In this document: piece by piece, positions 1 through 5,754 of the stretch | Layout of the letters: every line of letters starts with the position of its first letter | How positions within the stretch are numbered: position 1 is the stretch's first letter | Assembly (NCBI GenBank): GCA_002780675.1 | Contig: PEUR01000124.1 | Location: 1 to 5,980, forward strand | Length of the DNA: 5,980 bases | Direction of reading: 5' to 3' | Source of the DNA: Gallionellales bacterium CG03_land_8_20_14_0_80_55_15 | GTDB taxonomy: Bacteria > Pseudomonadota > Gammaproteobacteria > Burkholderiales > Gallionellaceae | Position numbers and translations under genes: made by a program | Notes under the pieces: generated by a model | What the model saw: the letters and a program-made list of their open reading frames with translations, nothing else | Told to the model about the DNA's origin: nothing | The model's database searches: none

Positions 1-756
1 GAAGCCGAAATAGGGCGCGTCGCGCGAGATGTCCCAGTCGGACAATTTGCTTTCGCCCTCAAGCCCCAGCCATTCCTGCATCTTGTTGGACGCTTCGGTT
101 TGCAGCGTGCCGCTCTTTGTCCATGCGCGCAGAAATTGCTGGCATGAATCGGCGGAGAGTTTGAAGAAGTAATGGTCTGAATGGCGCATTTCCGGCACAG
201 CGCCGGATACGGCGGAGTATGGGTTGACGAGTTCGGTCGGGGCGTAGGCGGCACCGCACACTTCGCAGTTGTCGCCGTACTGGTCGCGGGCGTGGCACTT
301 CGGGCATTCGCCCTTGATGAAGCGATCCGGCAGGAACATGTTTCTGACGGGGTCGTAAAACTGCTCGATGGAACGCACTTCGATCAAGCCTTTGTCTCTG
401 AGCGTGCGATAGAGGGTCTCGGCGCATTGCCTGTTTTCGTCGGAATGGGTCGAGCCGTAGTTGTCGAACGCGACATGGAAGGCGGCAAAATCGTCGTAGT
501 GTTCCTGCCAGACGCGCGCGATGAGTTGTTCCGGCGTGATGCCTTCGTTCTCGGCGCGCAGCATGATGGGCGTGCCGTGCGTGTCGTCGGCGCAGACATA
601 ATGGCAGGTGTTGCCGCGCATTTTCTGGAAGCGCACCCAGATGTCGGTCTGGATGTATTCGACCAGATGGCCCAAATGAATGCTGCCGTTGGCGTAGGGC
701 AGGGCGGAGGTGACGAGAATTTTTCTGGGTTCAGTGGGGGTTGTGCGAGTAGTCAT
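1..756 (-). CDS. metG: Methionyl-tRNA synthetase, N-terminal part (truncated by window edge)
   Basis: The minus strand encodes the first 252 residues of a cytoplasmic class I aminoacyl-tRNA synthetase, which charges tRNA-Met with methionine using ATP. Seen: the Rossmann-fold opening [16 protein letters not shown] (about residues 15-30), whose HLGH at 27-30 is the HIGH-type ATP-binding signature. A CP-domain zinc knuckle follows, Cys151-x2-Cys154-x9-Cys164-x2-Cys167 ([18 protein letters not shown]), typical of the zinc-containing MetG form like that of E. coli. The reading frame is open to base 1. The KMSKS loop, anticodon-binding domain and any C-terminal tRNA-binding domain would lie beyond the left edge. 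The ATG at 756-754 is chosen because the MetRS fold begins about 12 residues later; the Shine-Dalgarno sequence ahead of it is weak. The gene is divergent from apbC, a common arrangement in beta- and gammaproteobacteria. Nothing is broken within the visible part. Confidence 0.97.
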   Translation of the reverse strand, partial: MTTRTTPTEPRKILVTSALPYANGSIHLGHLVEYIQTDIWVRFQKMRGNTCHYVCADDTHGTPIMLRAENEGITPEQLIARVWQEHYDDFAAFHVAFDNYGSTHSDENRQCAETLYRTLRDKGLIEVRSIEQFYDPVRNMFLPDRFIKGECPKCHARDQYGDNCEVCGAAYAPTELVNPYSAVSGAVPEMRHSDHYFFKLSADSCQQFLRAWTKSGTLQTEASNKMQEWLGLEGESKLSDWDISRDAPYFGF

Positions 757-786
757 GGAGGCTTGCCGGGTTCTAAAAGTGCGGGC

Positions 787-795
787 ATTTTAGCA
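787..795 (-). promoter_or_regulatory. Candidate extended -10 promoter of metG
   Basis: Read on the minus strand, the segment is TGCTAAAAT: a TAAAAT hexamer (5 of 6 to TATAAT) preceded by the TGn extended -10 element. No good -35 lies at 16-18 bp, which extended -10 promoters can tolerate. A start about 7 bp downstream would give a short metG leader of roughly 25 nt. This is inferred from consensus only. Confidence 0.4.
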
Positions 796-817
796 AATCG
801 CGCGCACTGGCGGCGAA

Positions 818-844
818 TTGGTTAGAATTGCGCTCTTGTATTAT
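818..844 (+). promoter_or_regulatory. Candidate apbC promoter region (two possible -10 boxes)
   Basis: Two -10-like hexamers face apbC: TAGAAT at 823-828 and TATTAT at 839-844, each 5 of 6 to consensus. TTGGTT at 818-823 could be a poor -35 for the second, with a short 15-bp spacer; the first has no visible -35. Either would give a leader shorter than about 35 nt before the ATG at 866. The metG -10 candidate is about 30 bp away on the other strand, so the divergent promoters are nearly back to back. I cannot decide between the two boxes. Confidence 0.35.
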
Positions 845-865
845 TCATACCCAATAGAGGCAGCG

Positions 866-1960
866 ATGAGTTTTAGCGAAACAGAAGTACAAAGTGCGTT
901 GAAAAATTTGCTTGATCCGAATACCAAAAAAGATTTTGTCAGCGGCAAATCCGTGAAAAACGTCAAGGTCTCCGGCTGTGATGTGTCGCTGGATATTCTG
1001 TTGGGCTATCCGGCAAAAAGCGTGTGGGAAGAAATCCGCGCCATGGTCGAGGCGCATCTCAAGGCGGTGTTGCCGGGCGTGGGCAAGGTCAGCGTCAGCG
1101 TCGCCAGCCGTGTCGTGCCGCATGCGGTGCAGCGCGGCGTGAAGCTGGTGGACGGCGTAAAGAACATTATCGCCGTAGCCAGTGGCAAGGGCGGCGTGGG
1201 TAAATCCACCACTGCCGTGAATCTGGCGCTGGCACTGGCCGCCGAGGGCGCGCGCGTCGGCATTCTGGACGCGGACATCTACGGTCCTTCACAACCGATG
1301 ATGCTGGGCATTTCCGGTCAGCCCAAGTCGCGCGACGGTCAGTCCATGGAGCCGATGAGCAACTACGACATCCAGTCCATGTCCATCGGCTACATGATCG
1401 CGGGTGACGATGCGCCGATGATCTGGCGCGGTCCGATGGTGACGCAGGCGCTCGATCAATTGCTGCACCAGACGCGCTGGGACAATCTGGACTACCTGGT
1501 GGTGGATCTGCCGCCGGGCACGGGCGATATTCAGCTCACCCTGTCGCAGAAAGTGCCGGTTACGGGGGCGGTGATTGTCACGACACCGCAGGACATCGCG
1601 CTGCTCGATGCGCGCAAGGGATTGAAAATGTTCGAGAAAGTCGGCATCAAGATCGTCGGTATCGTGGAAAATATGAGCACTCATATCTGTTCAAAATGCG
1701 GACACGAAGAGCATATTTTCGGTGCGGGCGGTGGCGAAAAAATGTGCGCCGACTACGATACGGAGTTTCTCGGCAGTTTGCCGCTGGACATCAAGATCCG
1801 CGAACAAGCGGATTCCGGCAAGCCGACGGTGGTAGCCGACCCCGACGGTGCTATCGCCAAAGTGTATAAACAAATCGCTCGCCGCATTGCGGTCAAGGTC
1901 GCGGAAATGGCGCAGGATCACAGCGCGGCATTCCCGAAAATCGTCGTACAGAATACTTAA
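866..1960 (+). CDS. apbC: Mrp/ApbC family iron-sulfur cluster carrier ATPase
   Basis: This 364-residue cytosolic P-loop ATPase belongs to the ApbC/Mrp/Nbp35 family, which binds and transfers [4Fe-4S] clusters to apoproteins. Seen: an N-terminal MIP18/DUF59-type domain (about residues 5-80), then the deviant Walker A motif GKGGVGKST at 107-115. DADIYGPSQP follows at 135-144, and the Walker B-like DLPPGTGD at 214-221. The Cys275-Ser-Lys-Cys278 pair is the CxxC that bridges the cluster at the dimer interface in this family. Length is close to E. coli Mrp. The ATG at 866 is preceded by AGAGG (856-860) at 5-nt spacing. An upstream TTG at 818 would add 16 residues with no ribosome site and overlaps the promoter region, so I rejected it. 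It is divergent from metG and probably the first gene of a unit with dcd. The family assignment is firm; client proteins are unknown. Confidence 0.96.
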   Translation: MSFSETEVQSALKNLLDPNTKKDFVSGKSVKNVKVSGCDVSLDILLGYPAKSVWEEIRAMVEAHLKAVLPGVGKVSVSVASRVVPHAVQRGVKLVDGVKNIIAVASGKGGVGKSTTAVNLALALAAEGARVGILDADIYGPSQPMMLGISGQPKSRDGQSMEPMSNYDIQSMSIGYMIAGDDAPMIWRGPMVTQALDQLLHQTRWDNLDYLVVDLPPGTGDIQLTLSQKVPVTGAVIVTTPQDIALLDARKGLKMFEKVGIKIVGIVENMSTHICSKCGHEEHIFGAGGGEKMCADYDTEFLGSLPLDIKIREQADSGKPTVVADPDGAIAKVYKQIARRIAVKVAEMAQDHSAAFPKIVVQNT

Positions 1961-1966
1961 AGGAGA
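1959..1966 (+). promoter_or_regulatory. Strong Shine-Dalgarno-like sequence with no start codon at normal distance
   Basis: AAAGGAGA overlaps the apbC stop codon (1958-1960) and is the best anti-16S match in this spacer. The nearest ATG (1985) is 19 nt beyond its AGGAG core, and the conventional dcd ATG (2039) is 73 nt beyond. The dcd ATG itself has no recognisable Shine-Dalgarno sequence. One reading is that the heptad-repeat element at 1970-2031 was inserted between an ancestral ribosome site and dcd. That is inference from layout only. Confidence 0.4.
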
Positions 1967-1969
1967 GAG

Positions 1970-2031
1970 AAGGGATAAGGGTGAATGGGGAAGCAGCGCG
2001 CTGTTTTACCACTTACCACTTACCACTTCCC
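1970..2031 (+). repeat. Degenerate heptad repeats in inverted arrangement around a 10-bp palindrome
   Basis: The left arm reads in 7-bp steps AAGGGAT, AAGGGTG, AATGGGG, AAG (1970-1993). The centre is the perfect palindrome CAGCGCGCTG (1994-2003). The right arm carries TACCACT three times and then TCCC (2007-2031). On complementary strands the two arms share a C/A/T-rich heptamer family (CCCCATT, CACCCTT, ATCCCTT versus ACCACTT). Folded about the palindrome without bulges, positions 1980-1996 face 2001-2017 with 12 Watson-Crick pairs, 3 G-U pairs and 2 mismatches around a CGCG loop; pairing is patchier outside. There is no T-tract after it, so it is not an ordinary intrinsic terminator. It could be a small dispersed repeat resembling cyanobacterial heptamer repeats, or an intercistronic RNA hairpin between apbC and dcd. 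Confidence 0.6.
2007..2027 (+). repeat. Perfect triple tandem repeat of TACCACT
   Basis: Three exact copies of the heptamer TACCACT lie end to end, ending 11 bp before the dcd ATG at 2039. Seven is not a multiple of three, so gain or loss of one copy would change the frame of any translation entering dcd from the ATG at 1985. It would also change the spacing and folding of the dcd leader. Three copies is short for efficient slippage. Confidence 0.85.
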
Positions 2032-2038
2032 AGACAAT

Positions 2039-2605
2039 ATGAGCATCAAATCAGACAAATGGATACGCCGTATGGCGGAGCAGCACGGCATGATCGAACC
2101 GTTTTCACCTGTTCAGGTGAAAGAAGTGGATGGCCGTCGCATCGTGTCTTACGGCACGTCGAGCTACGGCTACGACATCCGCTGTTCGAACGAATTCAAG
2201 CTGTTCACCAACATCAACAGCACCATCGTTGACCCGAAGAATTTCGACCCGGATTCCTTCGTCGAGGTGACGGCGGATTACTGCATCATTCCGCCCAACT
2301 CTTTCGCGCTGGCGCGCACCGTGGAGTATTTCCGTATTCCGCGCTCCGTGCTGACCGTGTGTCTGGGCAAATCCACCTACGCGCGTTGCGGCATCATCGT
2401 CAACGTCACGCCGTTCGAGCCGGAATGGGAAGGCTATGTGACGCTGGAATTTTCCAACACCACGCCGCTGCCCGCGAAAATTTACGCCAACGAAGGCATC
2501 GCGCAGGTGTTGTTCTTCGAGGGCGACGAAGTCTGCGAAACTTCCTACAAGGATCGCGGCGGCAAGTATCAGGGGCAGGTCGGCGTGACCCTGCCGAAAA
2601 TGTAA
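2039..2605 (+). CDS. dcd: dCTP deaminase
   Basis: This 188-residue cytosolic enzyme of the Dcd/dUTPase fold deaminates dCTP to dUTP, feeding dUMP and then dTMP synthesis. Seen: the family opening [20 protein letters not shown] and the active-site segment [10 protein letters not shown] (110-119) with Ser112 and Arg116. Glu137 in VTLEFSN matches the catalytic glutamate of the family, and the C-terminal lid DRGGKYQGQ (172-180) is present. Length is the usual one for betaproteobacterial Dcd. I chose the ATG at 2039 because the conserved family N-terminus starts there, although no Shine-Dalgarno sequence is visible. An in-frame ATG at 1985, with AAGGG stretches upstream, would give a 206-residue form with an 18-residue low-complexity extension. 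The gene probably shares a transcript with apbC. The family is firm; that the enzyme lacks dUTPase activity is assumed from relatives. Confidence 0.95.
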   Translation: MSIKSDKWIRRMAEQHGMIEPFSPVQVKEVDGRRIVSYGTSSYGYDIRCSNEFKLFTNINSTIVDPKNFDPDSFVEVTADYCIIPPNSFALARTVEYFRIPRSVLTVCLGKSTYARCGIIVNVTPFEPEWEGYVTLEFSNTTPLPAKIYANEGIAQVLFFEGDEVCETSYKDRGGKYQGQVGVTLPKM

Positions 2606-2610
2606 TCGCC

Positions 2611-2835
2611 GTGTCACGAGTTCAGACTATCATCTGGCGTTCAAGCAAGGGCGAAATCATCGCTTGTGTGGAAAAGAACAAGGTGATGCAGGAAAACCTC
2701 GAAGAAATCCGCCAGGTTTGCCAGGACGCGCTGGAAGATGCCGTGCTGATGGGCTGCGACGAGCAGCAGTTCCGTGCTGTGCTGGCCGGGTTAATTGGCG
2801 GGTTGGTCAATCCCTATGAGGGGCAGGGCAGATAA
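2611..2835 (+). CDS. Small hypothetical protein (74 aa, probable GTG start)
   Basis: I do not recognise a named family. The frame opens with GTG only 5 bp after the dcd stop and ends with TAA at 2833-2835. It encodes a 74-residue soluble-looking protein with no signal peptide or membrane segment. Residues 1-24 look strand-like (VQTIIWRSS, EIIACVEK). Residues 26-65 are predominantly helical and acidic (ENLEEIRQVCQDALEDAVLMGCDEQQFRAVL), and the protein ends in NPYEGQGR. Cysteines are at 19, 37 and 49. Codon choice from about 2686 onward is G/C-rich in third position like the neighbours, supporting real coding. The start is uncertain: GTG 2611 has no clear ribosome site but could be translationally coupled to dcd. 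GTG 2668 and ATG 2686 (49 aa; AAGG only 2 nt upstream) are alternatives. The same frame continues upstream inside dcd, but that part is a shadow. Confidence 0.65.
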   Translation: MSRVQTIIWRSSKGEIIACVEKNKVMQENLEEIRQVCQDALEDAVLMGCDEQQFRAVLAGLIGGLVNPYEGQGR

Positions 2836-2844
2836 CATTCCTGC

Positions 2845-2872
2845 TTGCTTCGTGCGGTAAATCTGCGACAAT
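2845..2872 (+). promoter_or_regulatory. Candidate promoter of the decarboxylase-hslR unit
   Basis: TTGCTT (2845-2850) and GACAAT (2867-2872) are separated by 16 bp. GACAAT is 4 of 6 to the -10 consensus, and a TGC precedes it as an extended -10. The -35 match is only 3 of 6. A start near 2880 would give a leader of about 47 nt. This 90-bp gap (2836-2925) contains no terminator, so read-through from dcd is also possible. Confidence 0.4.
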
Positions 2873-2925
2873 CCGCGCCACTTTATTTAATCCCCCAATT
2901 CTTTACTTTCAGCGGGAGTCAAGCT

Positions 2926-5178
2926 ATGAAATTTCATTTTCCCATCATCATCATTGATGAAGATTTTCGTTCCGAAAATTCCAGCGGCCTGGGGATACGC
3001 GCGCTGGCGGATGCGCTCGAAAAAGAGGGTATGGAGACGTTGGGGGTGACCAGTTATGGCGACCTGACTTCATTTGCACAGCAACAAAGCCGCGCTTCGG
3101 CTTTTTTACTGTCCATTGATGACGAGGAATTCGGCGGGGGCAGTAATGAAGAGATTGAAGTCGCGCTGAAGTCGTTGCGCGCCTTTGTCGAAGAGATTCG
3201 TTACAAGAATGCCGACATCCCGATTTATTTATATGGCGAGACGCGCACCTCAAGGCATATTCCGAACGATGTGCTGCGCGAATTGCATGGCTTTATCCAT
3301 ATGCACGAGGATACGCCGGAATTCGTGGCGCGCCATATTATCCGCGAGGCCAGAGCTTACCTGGATTCGCTGGCACCGCCGTTCTTCCGCGCGCTGGTGC
3401 ATTATGCGCAGGACGGTTCTTATTCGTGGCATTGCCCCGGACACTCAGGCGGGGTGGCCTTTCTGAAATCGCCAGTGGGACGCATGTTCCACCAGTTTTT
3501 CGGCGAAAACATGCTGCGCGCCGACGTGTGCAATGCGGTGGATGAGCTGGGACAGTTGCTCGACCATACCGGTCCTGTGGCCGCCAGCGAGCATAATGCG
3601 GCGCGAATTTTCAACGCGGATCATCTGTTTTTCGTCACTAACGGTACGTCCACTTCCAACAAAATCGTCTGGCATTCGCTGGTGGCACCCGACGACATCG
3701 TGGTGGTGGATCGCAACTGCCACAAATCCATACTGCACGCGATCATGATGACTGGCGCAGTGCCCGTGTTTCTGACCCCGACGCGCAATCACTTCGGTAT
3801 CATCGGTCCCATCCCGAAATCGGAATTCGAGCCGGAAAGCATCCAGCGCAAGATAGACGCGAACCCGTTCATTGTGGACAAGACCAAAAAGCCGCGCATT
3901 TTGACTATCACGCAAAGCACTTACGATGGCATCGTTTATAACGTCGAAATGCTCAAGGAGATGCTGGACGGGCGCATAGACACACTGCATTTCGACGAGG
4001 CATGGCTGCCCCATGCGGCATTTCACGCGTTTTACAAGGATATGCACGCCATAGGCCGCGATAGGCCGCGCGCCGAGAGTTCGATGATTTTTGCCACGCA
4101 ATCCACCCACAAGTTGCTGGCAGGCCTGAGTCAGGCCTCGCAGATTCTGGTGCGCGAACCCAAAAGCCGTAAGCTGAACAAGCAGATTTTCAATGAAGCC
4201 TATCTGATGCATACCTCCACTAGCCCGCAATACGCCATCATCGCGTCCTGCGATGTCGCGGCAGCCATGATGGAGCCGCCCGGTGGCACGGCGCTGGTCG
4301 AGGAAAGTATCGCCGAGGCGATGGATTTTCGCCGTTCCATGAAAAAAGTGGATGCGGAATATGGTAACGACTGGTGGTTCAAGGTGTGGGGGCCGGAGGT
4401 GCTGGCCGAAGAGGGCGTGGGTTCGCGCGAAGACTGGGTACTCAAGGCGGCCGATAAATGGCATGGCTTCAGCCAGCTGGCTGAAGGCTTCAATATGCTC
4501 GACCCGATCAAGGCGACCATCGTTACGCCGGGGCTGAACGTGGATGGAGATTTTGCGGATAGCGGCATACCTGCCTCTATGGTCACCAAGTATCTGGCCG
4601 AGCACGGTGTCATCGTGGAAAAGTGCGGACTGTATTCGTTCTTCGTCATGTTCACCATCGGCATCACCAAGGGGCGCTGGAATACCTTGCTGACCGCGTT
4701 ACAGCAGTTCAAGGACGACTATGACAAGAACCAGCCTATCTGGCGCATCCTGCCCGAGTTTGCGGCGAAGTATCCGCGCTATGAACGGGTCGGCCTGCGC
4801 GATCTGTGCCAGCAGATCCACGATGCCTATAAGCTGCATAACGTCGCGCGCATGACGACCGAGATGTATTTGTCCGATATGCAGCCTGCCATGAAGCCGT
4901 CTGATGCGTTTGCCAAAATGGCGCACGAAGAAATTGATCGGGTGCAGATAGACGATCTGGAAGGACGCATCACCGCCGTGCTGCTGACACCTTACCCGCC
5001 CGGTATCCCGCTGTTGATACCGGGCGAGATGTTCAACAAGACGATAGTGGATTACCTTAAATTCGCGCGCGATTTCAGACAGAAGTTGCCCGGCTTTGAA
5101 ACCGATATTCATGGTCTGGTGGTCGAAGAAGTGGACGGCGAAAAAGGTTACTTCGTGGATTGCGTGCGGCAAGGTTGA
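2926..5178 (+). CDS. PLP-dependent Orn/Lys/Arg decarboxylase (AdiA/LdcC-like)
   Basis: This 750-residue cytosolic fold-type I PLP enzyme removes the alpha-carboxylate of a basic amino acid, giving agmatine, cadaverine or putrescine. Domains: N-terminal wing (about 1-145), PLP-binding core (about 150-600) and C-terminal domain (about 610-745). Seen: HCPGHSGG (169-176), DRNCHKS (262-268), HFDEAW (355-360) with Asp357 expected to contact the pyridine nitrogen, and ATQSTHK with Lys396 as the Schiff-base lysine. TPYPPGIPLLIPGE lies at 688-701. Length and the STHKLL context resemble E. coli AdiA (755 aa) and Ldc more than SpeC/SpeF ornithine decarboxylases. I cannot fix the substrate by eye, so I give no gene symbol. 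The ATG at 2926 has GGGAG (2914-2918) at 7-nt spacing; an upstream in-frame start at 2845 would cover the promoter region and was rejected. No antiporter gene is adjacent, so a biosynthetic role seems at least as likely as acid resistance. Confidence 0.93.
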   Translation: MKFHFPIIIIDEDFRSENSSGLGIRALADALEKEGMETLGVTSYGDLTSFAQQQSRASAFLLSIDDEEFGGGSNEEIEVALKSLRAFVEEIRYKNADIPIYLYGETRTSRHIPNDVLRELHGFIHMHEDTPEFVARHIIREARAYLDSLAPPFFRALVHYAQDGSYSWHCPGHSGGVAFLKSPVGRMFHQFFGENMLRADVCNAVDELGQLLDHTGPVAASEHNAARIFNADHLFFVTNGTSTSNKIVWHSLVAPDDIVVVDRNCHKSILHAIMMTGAVPVFLTPTRNHFGIIGPIPKSEFEPESIQRKIDANPFIVDKTKKPRILTITQSTYDGIVYNVEMLKEMLDGRIDTLHFDEAWLPHAAFHAFYKDMHAIGRDRPRAESSMIFATQSTHKLLAGLSQASQILVREPKSRKLNKQIFNEAYLMHTSTSPQYAIIASCDVAAAMMEPPGGTALVEESIAEAMDFRRSMKKVDAEYGNDWWFKVWGPEVLAEEGVGSREDWVLKAADKWHGFSQLAEGFNMLDPIKATIVTPGLNVDGDFADSGIPASMVTKYLAEHGVIVEKCGLYSFFVMFTIGITKGRWNTLLTALQQFKDDYDKNQPIWRILPEFAAKYPRYERVGLRDLCQQIHDAYKLHNVARMTTEMYLSDMQPAMKPSDAFAKMAHEEIDRVQIDDLEGRITAVLLTPYPPGIPLLIPGEMFNKTIVDYLKFARDFRQKLPGFETDIHGLVVEEVDGEKGYFVDCVRQG
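4051..4070 (+). repeat. Perfect 10-bp tandem duplication within the decarboxylase gene
   Basis: ATAGGCCGCG occurs twice in a row, spanning codons for IGRDRPR (about residues 376-382), 14 residues before the PLP lysine. The encoded stretch aligns naturally with homologues (compare the YADHYAMRGEPGD region of AdiA), so the gene looks intact. Loss of one unit would shift the frame. Confidence 0.8.
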
Positions 5179-5193
5179 GATTGTCCGTGTGAA

Positions 5194-5583
5194 ATGGCTG
5201 ACGACACCGACAAACTACGCATAGATAAATGGTTGTGGGCTGCGCGTTTCTACAAGACACGCAGCCTCGCTGTCGCGGCGCTGGAAAGCGGCAAGGTGCT
5301 GCTCAACGGCACGCGCGTCAAGCCCGCCAAGACGGTCATTACAGGCGATAGGCTGGACATCAGTATCGGGTCGTATCAATTCCTGATTGAAGTGCTGGCG
5401 TTGTCCGACAGGCGCGGCCCGGCACCTCAGGCGCAAAAACTCTACCGCGAAAGTGAAGCCAGCCGCGAACGGCGTGCAGTCATCGCCGCACGCCTCAAGG
5501 CCGACCCGCCGCCATTCGCTTTCAAGGGCAGGCCGACCAAACGCGACCGGCGACTAATCGAGCAATTCAAGCACGGCGAATGA
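5194..5583 (+). CDS. hslR: Ribosome-associated heat shock protein Hsp15 (S4 domain)
   Basis: This 129-residue basic RNA-binding protein belongs to the Hsp15 family. In E. coli, Hsp15 binds free 50S subunits that carry a stalled nascent peptidyl-tRNA and helps recycle them after heat stress. Seen: an S4 RNA-binding domain at about residues 8-65, opening with LRIDKWLWAARFYKTRSLA and including the SGKVLLNGTRVKPAK loop. A charged helical C-terminal tail rich in Arg/Lys follows, ending PTKRDRRLIEQFKHGE, which matches the family ending RFKHGD of E. coli HslR (133 aa). The ATG at 5194 lies 15 bp after the decarboxylase stop with only a weak Shine-Dalgarno sequence, suggesting co-transcription and perhaps coupling. 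No heat-shock (sigma32) promoter is obvious in the 15-bp gap. If the gene is heat-induced, the signal must come from upstream or from inside the decarboxylase gene. Confidence 0.94.
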   Translation: MADDTDKLRIDKWLWAARFYKTRSLAVAALESGKVLLNGTRVKPAKTVITGDRLDISIGSYQFLIEVLALSDRRGPAPQAQKLYRESEASRERRAVIAARLKADPPPFAFKGRPTKRDRRLIEQFKHGE

Positions 5584-5652
5584 CTGAAATGCGTCATGCC
5601 AGGCGAAGCACCCAGCGCGCTTGTTGCACGATGATTCTGCCTGTTTATATGG

Positions 5653-5701
5653 CCTCATCGCCCTGTAACAGGGCATTGCAGGGGGTGGGTTGAGGTTTTT
5701 T
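5653..5701 (+). terminator. Probable intrinsic terminator of the hslR transcription unit
   Basis: CCTCA (5653-5657) can pair with TGAGG (5691-5695), which is followed directly by six Ts (5696-5701). Inside sits a perfect 6-bp hairpin GCCCTG-TAA-CAGGGC (5660-5674). An alternative fold pairs CCCTG (5661-5665) with CAGGG (5679-5683). The bipartite, partly asymmetric structure is not a textbook terminator, so confidence is moderate. The preceding stretch 5584-5652 shows no gene or clear signal. Confidence 0.45.
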
Positions 5702-5722
5702 ATGAATTTTTGCTTAATTTGC

Positions 5723-5752
5723 TTGACGAGTTATAGCAAAGCAGCGTTAAAT
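5723..5752 (+). promoter_or_regulatory. Sigma70-type promoter of the cold-shock gene
   Basis: TTGACG (5723-5728, 5 of 6 to -35) is followed after 18 bp by TTAAAT (5747-5752, 4 of 6 to -10). The 22 bp before it (about 5699-5720) are A/T-rich with T-runs and could act as an UP element, usual for strongly expressed csp genes. Transcription would begin near 5759, giving a leader of about 108 nt, similar in scale to the long leaders of enterobacterial csp genes. Confidence 0.55.
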
Positions 5753-5754
5753 GC

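Noticed and set aside
181..825. A 214-codon plus-strand open frame opposite metG
   Set aside because: It is antisense to the conserved MetRS catalytic domain and zinc knuckle; the translation is low-complexity Gly/Val/Ala-rich and matches nothing known.
2007..2031. Heptamer repeats considered as a CRISPR remnant
   Set aside because: The repeat unit is 7 bp with no spacers between copies and no cas genes in view; it is a plain tandem repeat.
2359..2610. Extension of the small hypothetical frame upstream into dcd (158 codons in total)
   Set aside because: The upstream part overlaps the catalytic region of dcd in another frame and is His/Arg-rich; only the part from about 2611 looks coding.
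2622..2810. A 62-codon minus-strand frame opposite the small hypothetical gene
   Set aside because: Ser/Ile-rich shadow translation; the plus-strand frame has neighbour-like codon use and a sensible position after dcd.
3445..4605. A 386-codon open frame on the minus strand inside the decarboxylase gene
   Set aside because: It is a mirror of a G/C-rich, strongly supported coding region; the product is His/Arg-rich with no recognisable family, and there is no plausible ribosome site.
5600..5643. CAGGC...GCCTG flanking a structured-looking stretch, considered as a tRNA or small RNA
   Set aside because: There is no cloverleaf, no T-loop GTTC motif and no acceptor stem, and only one short pairing.
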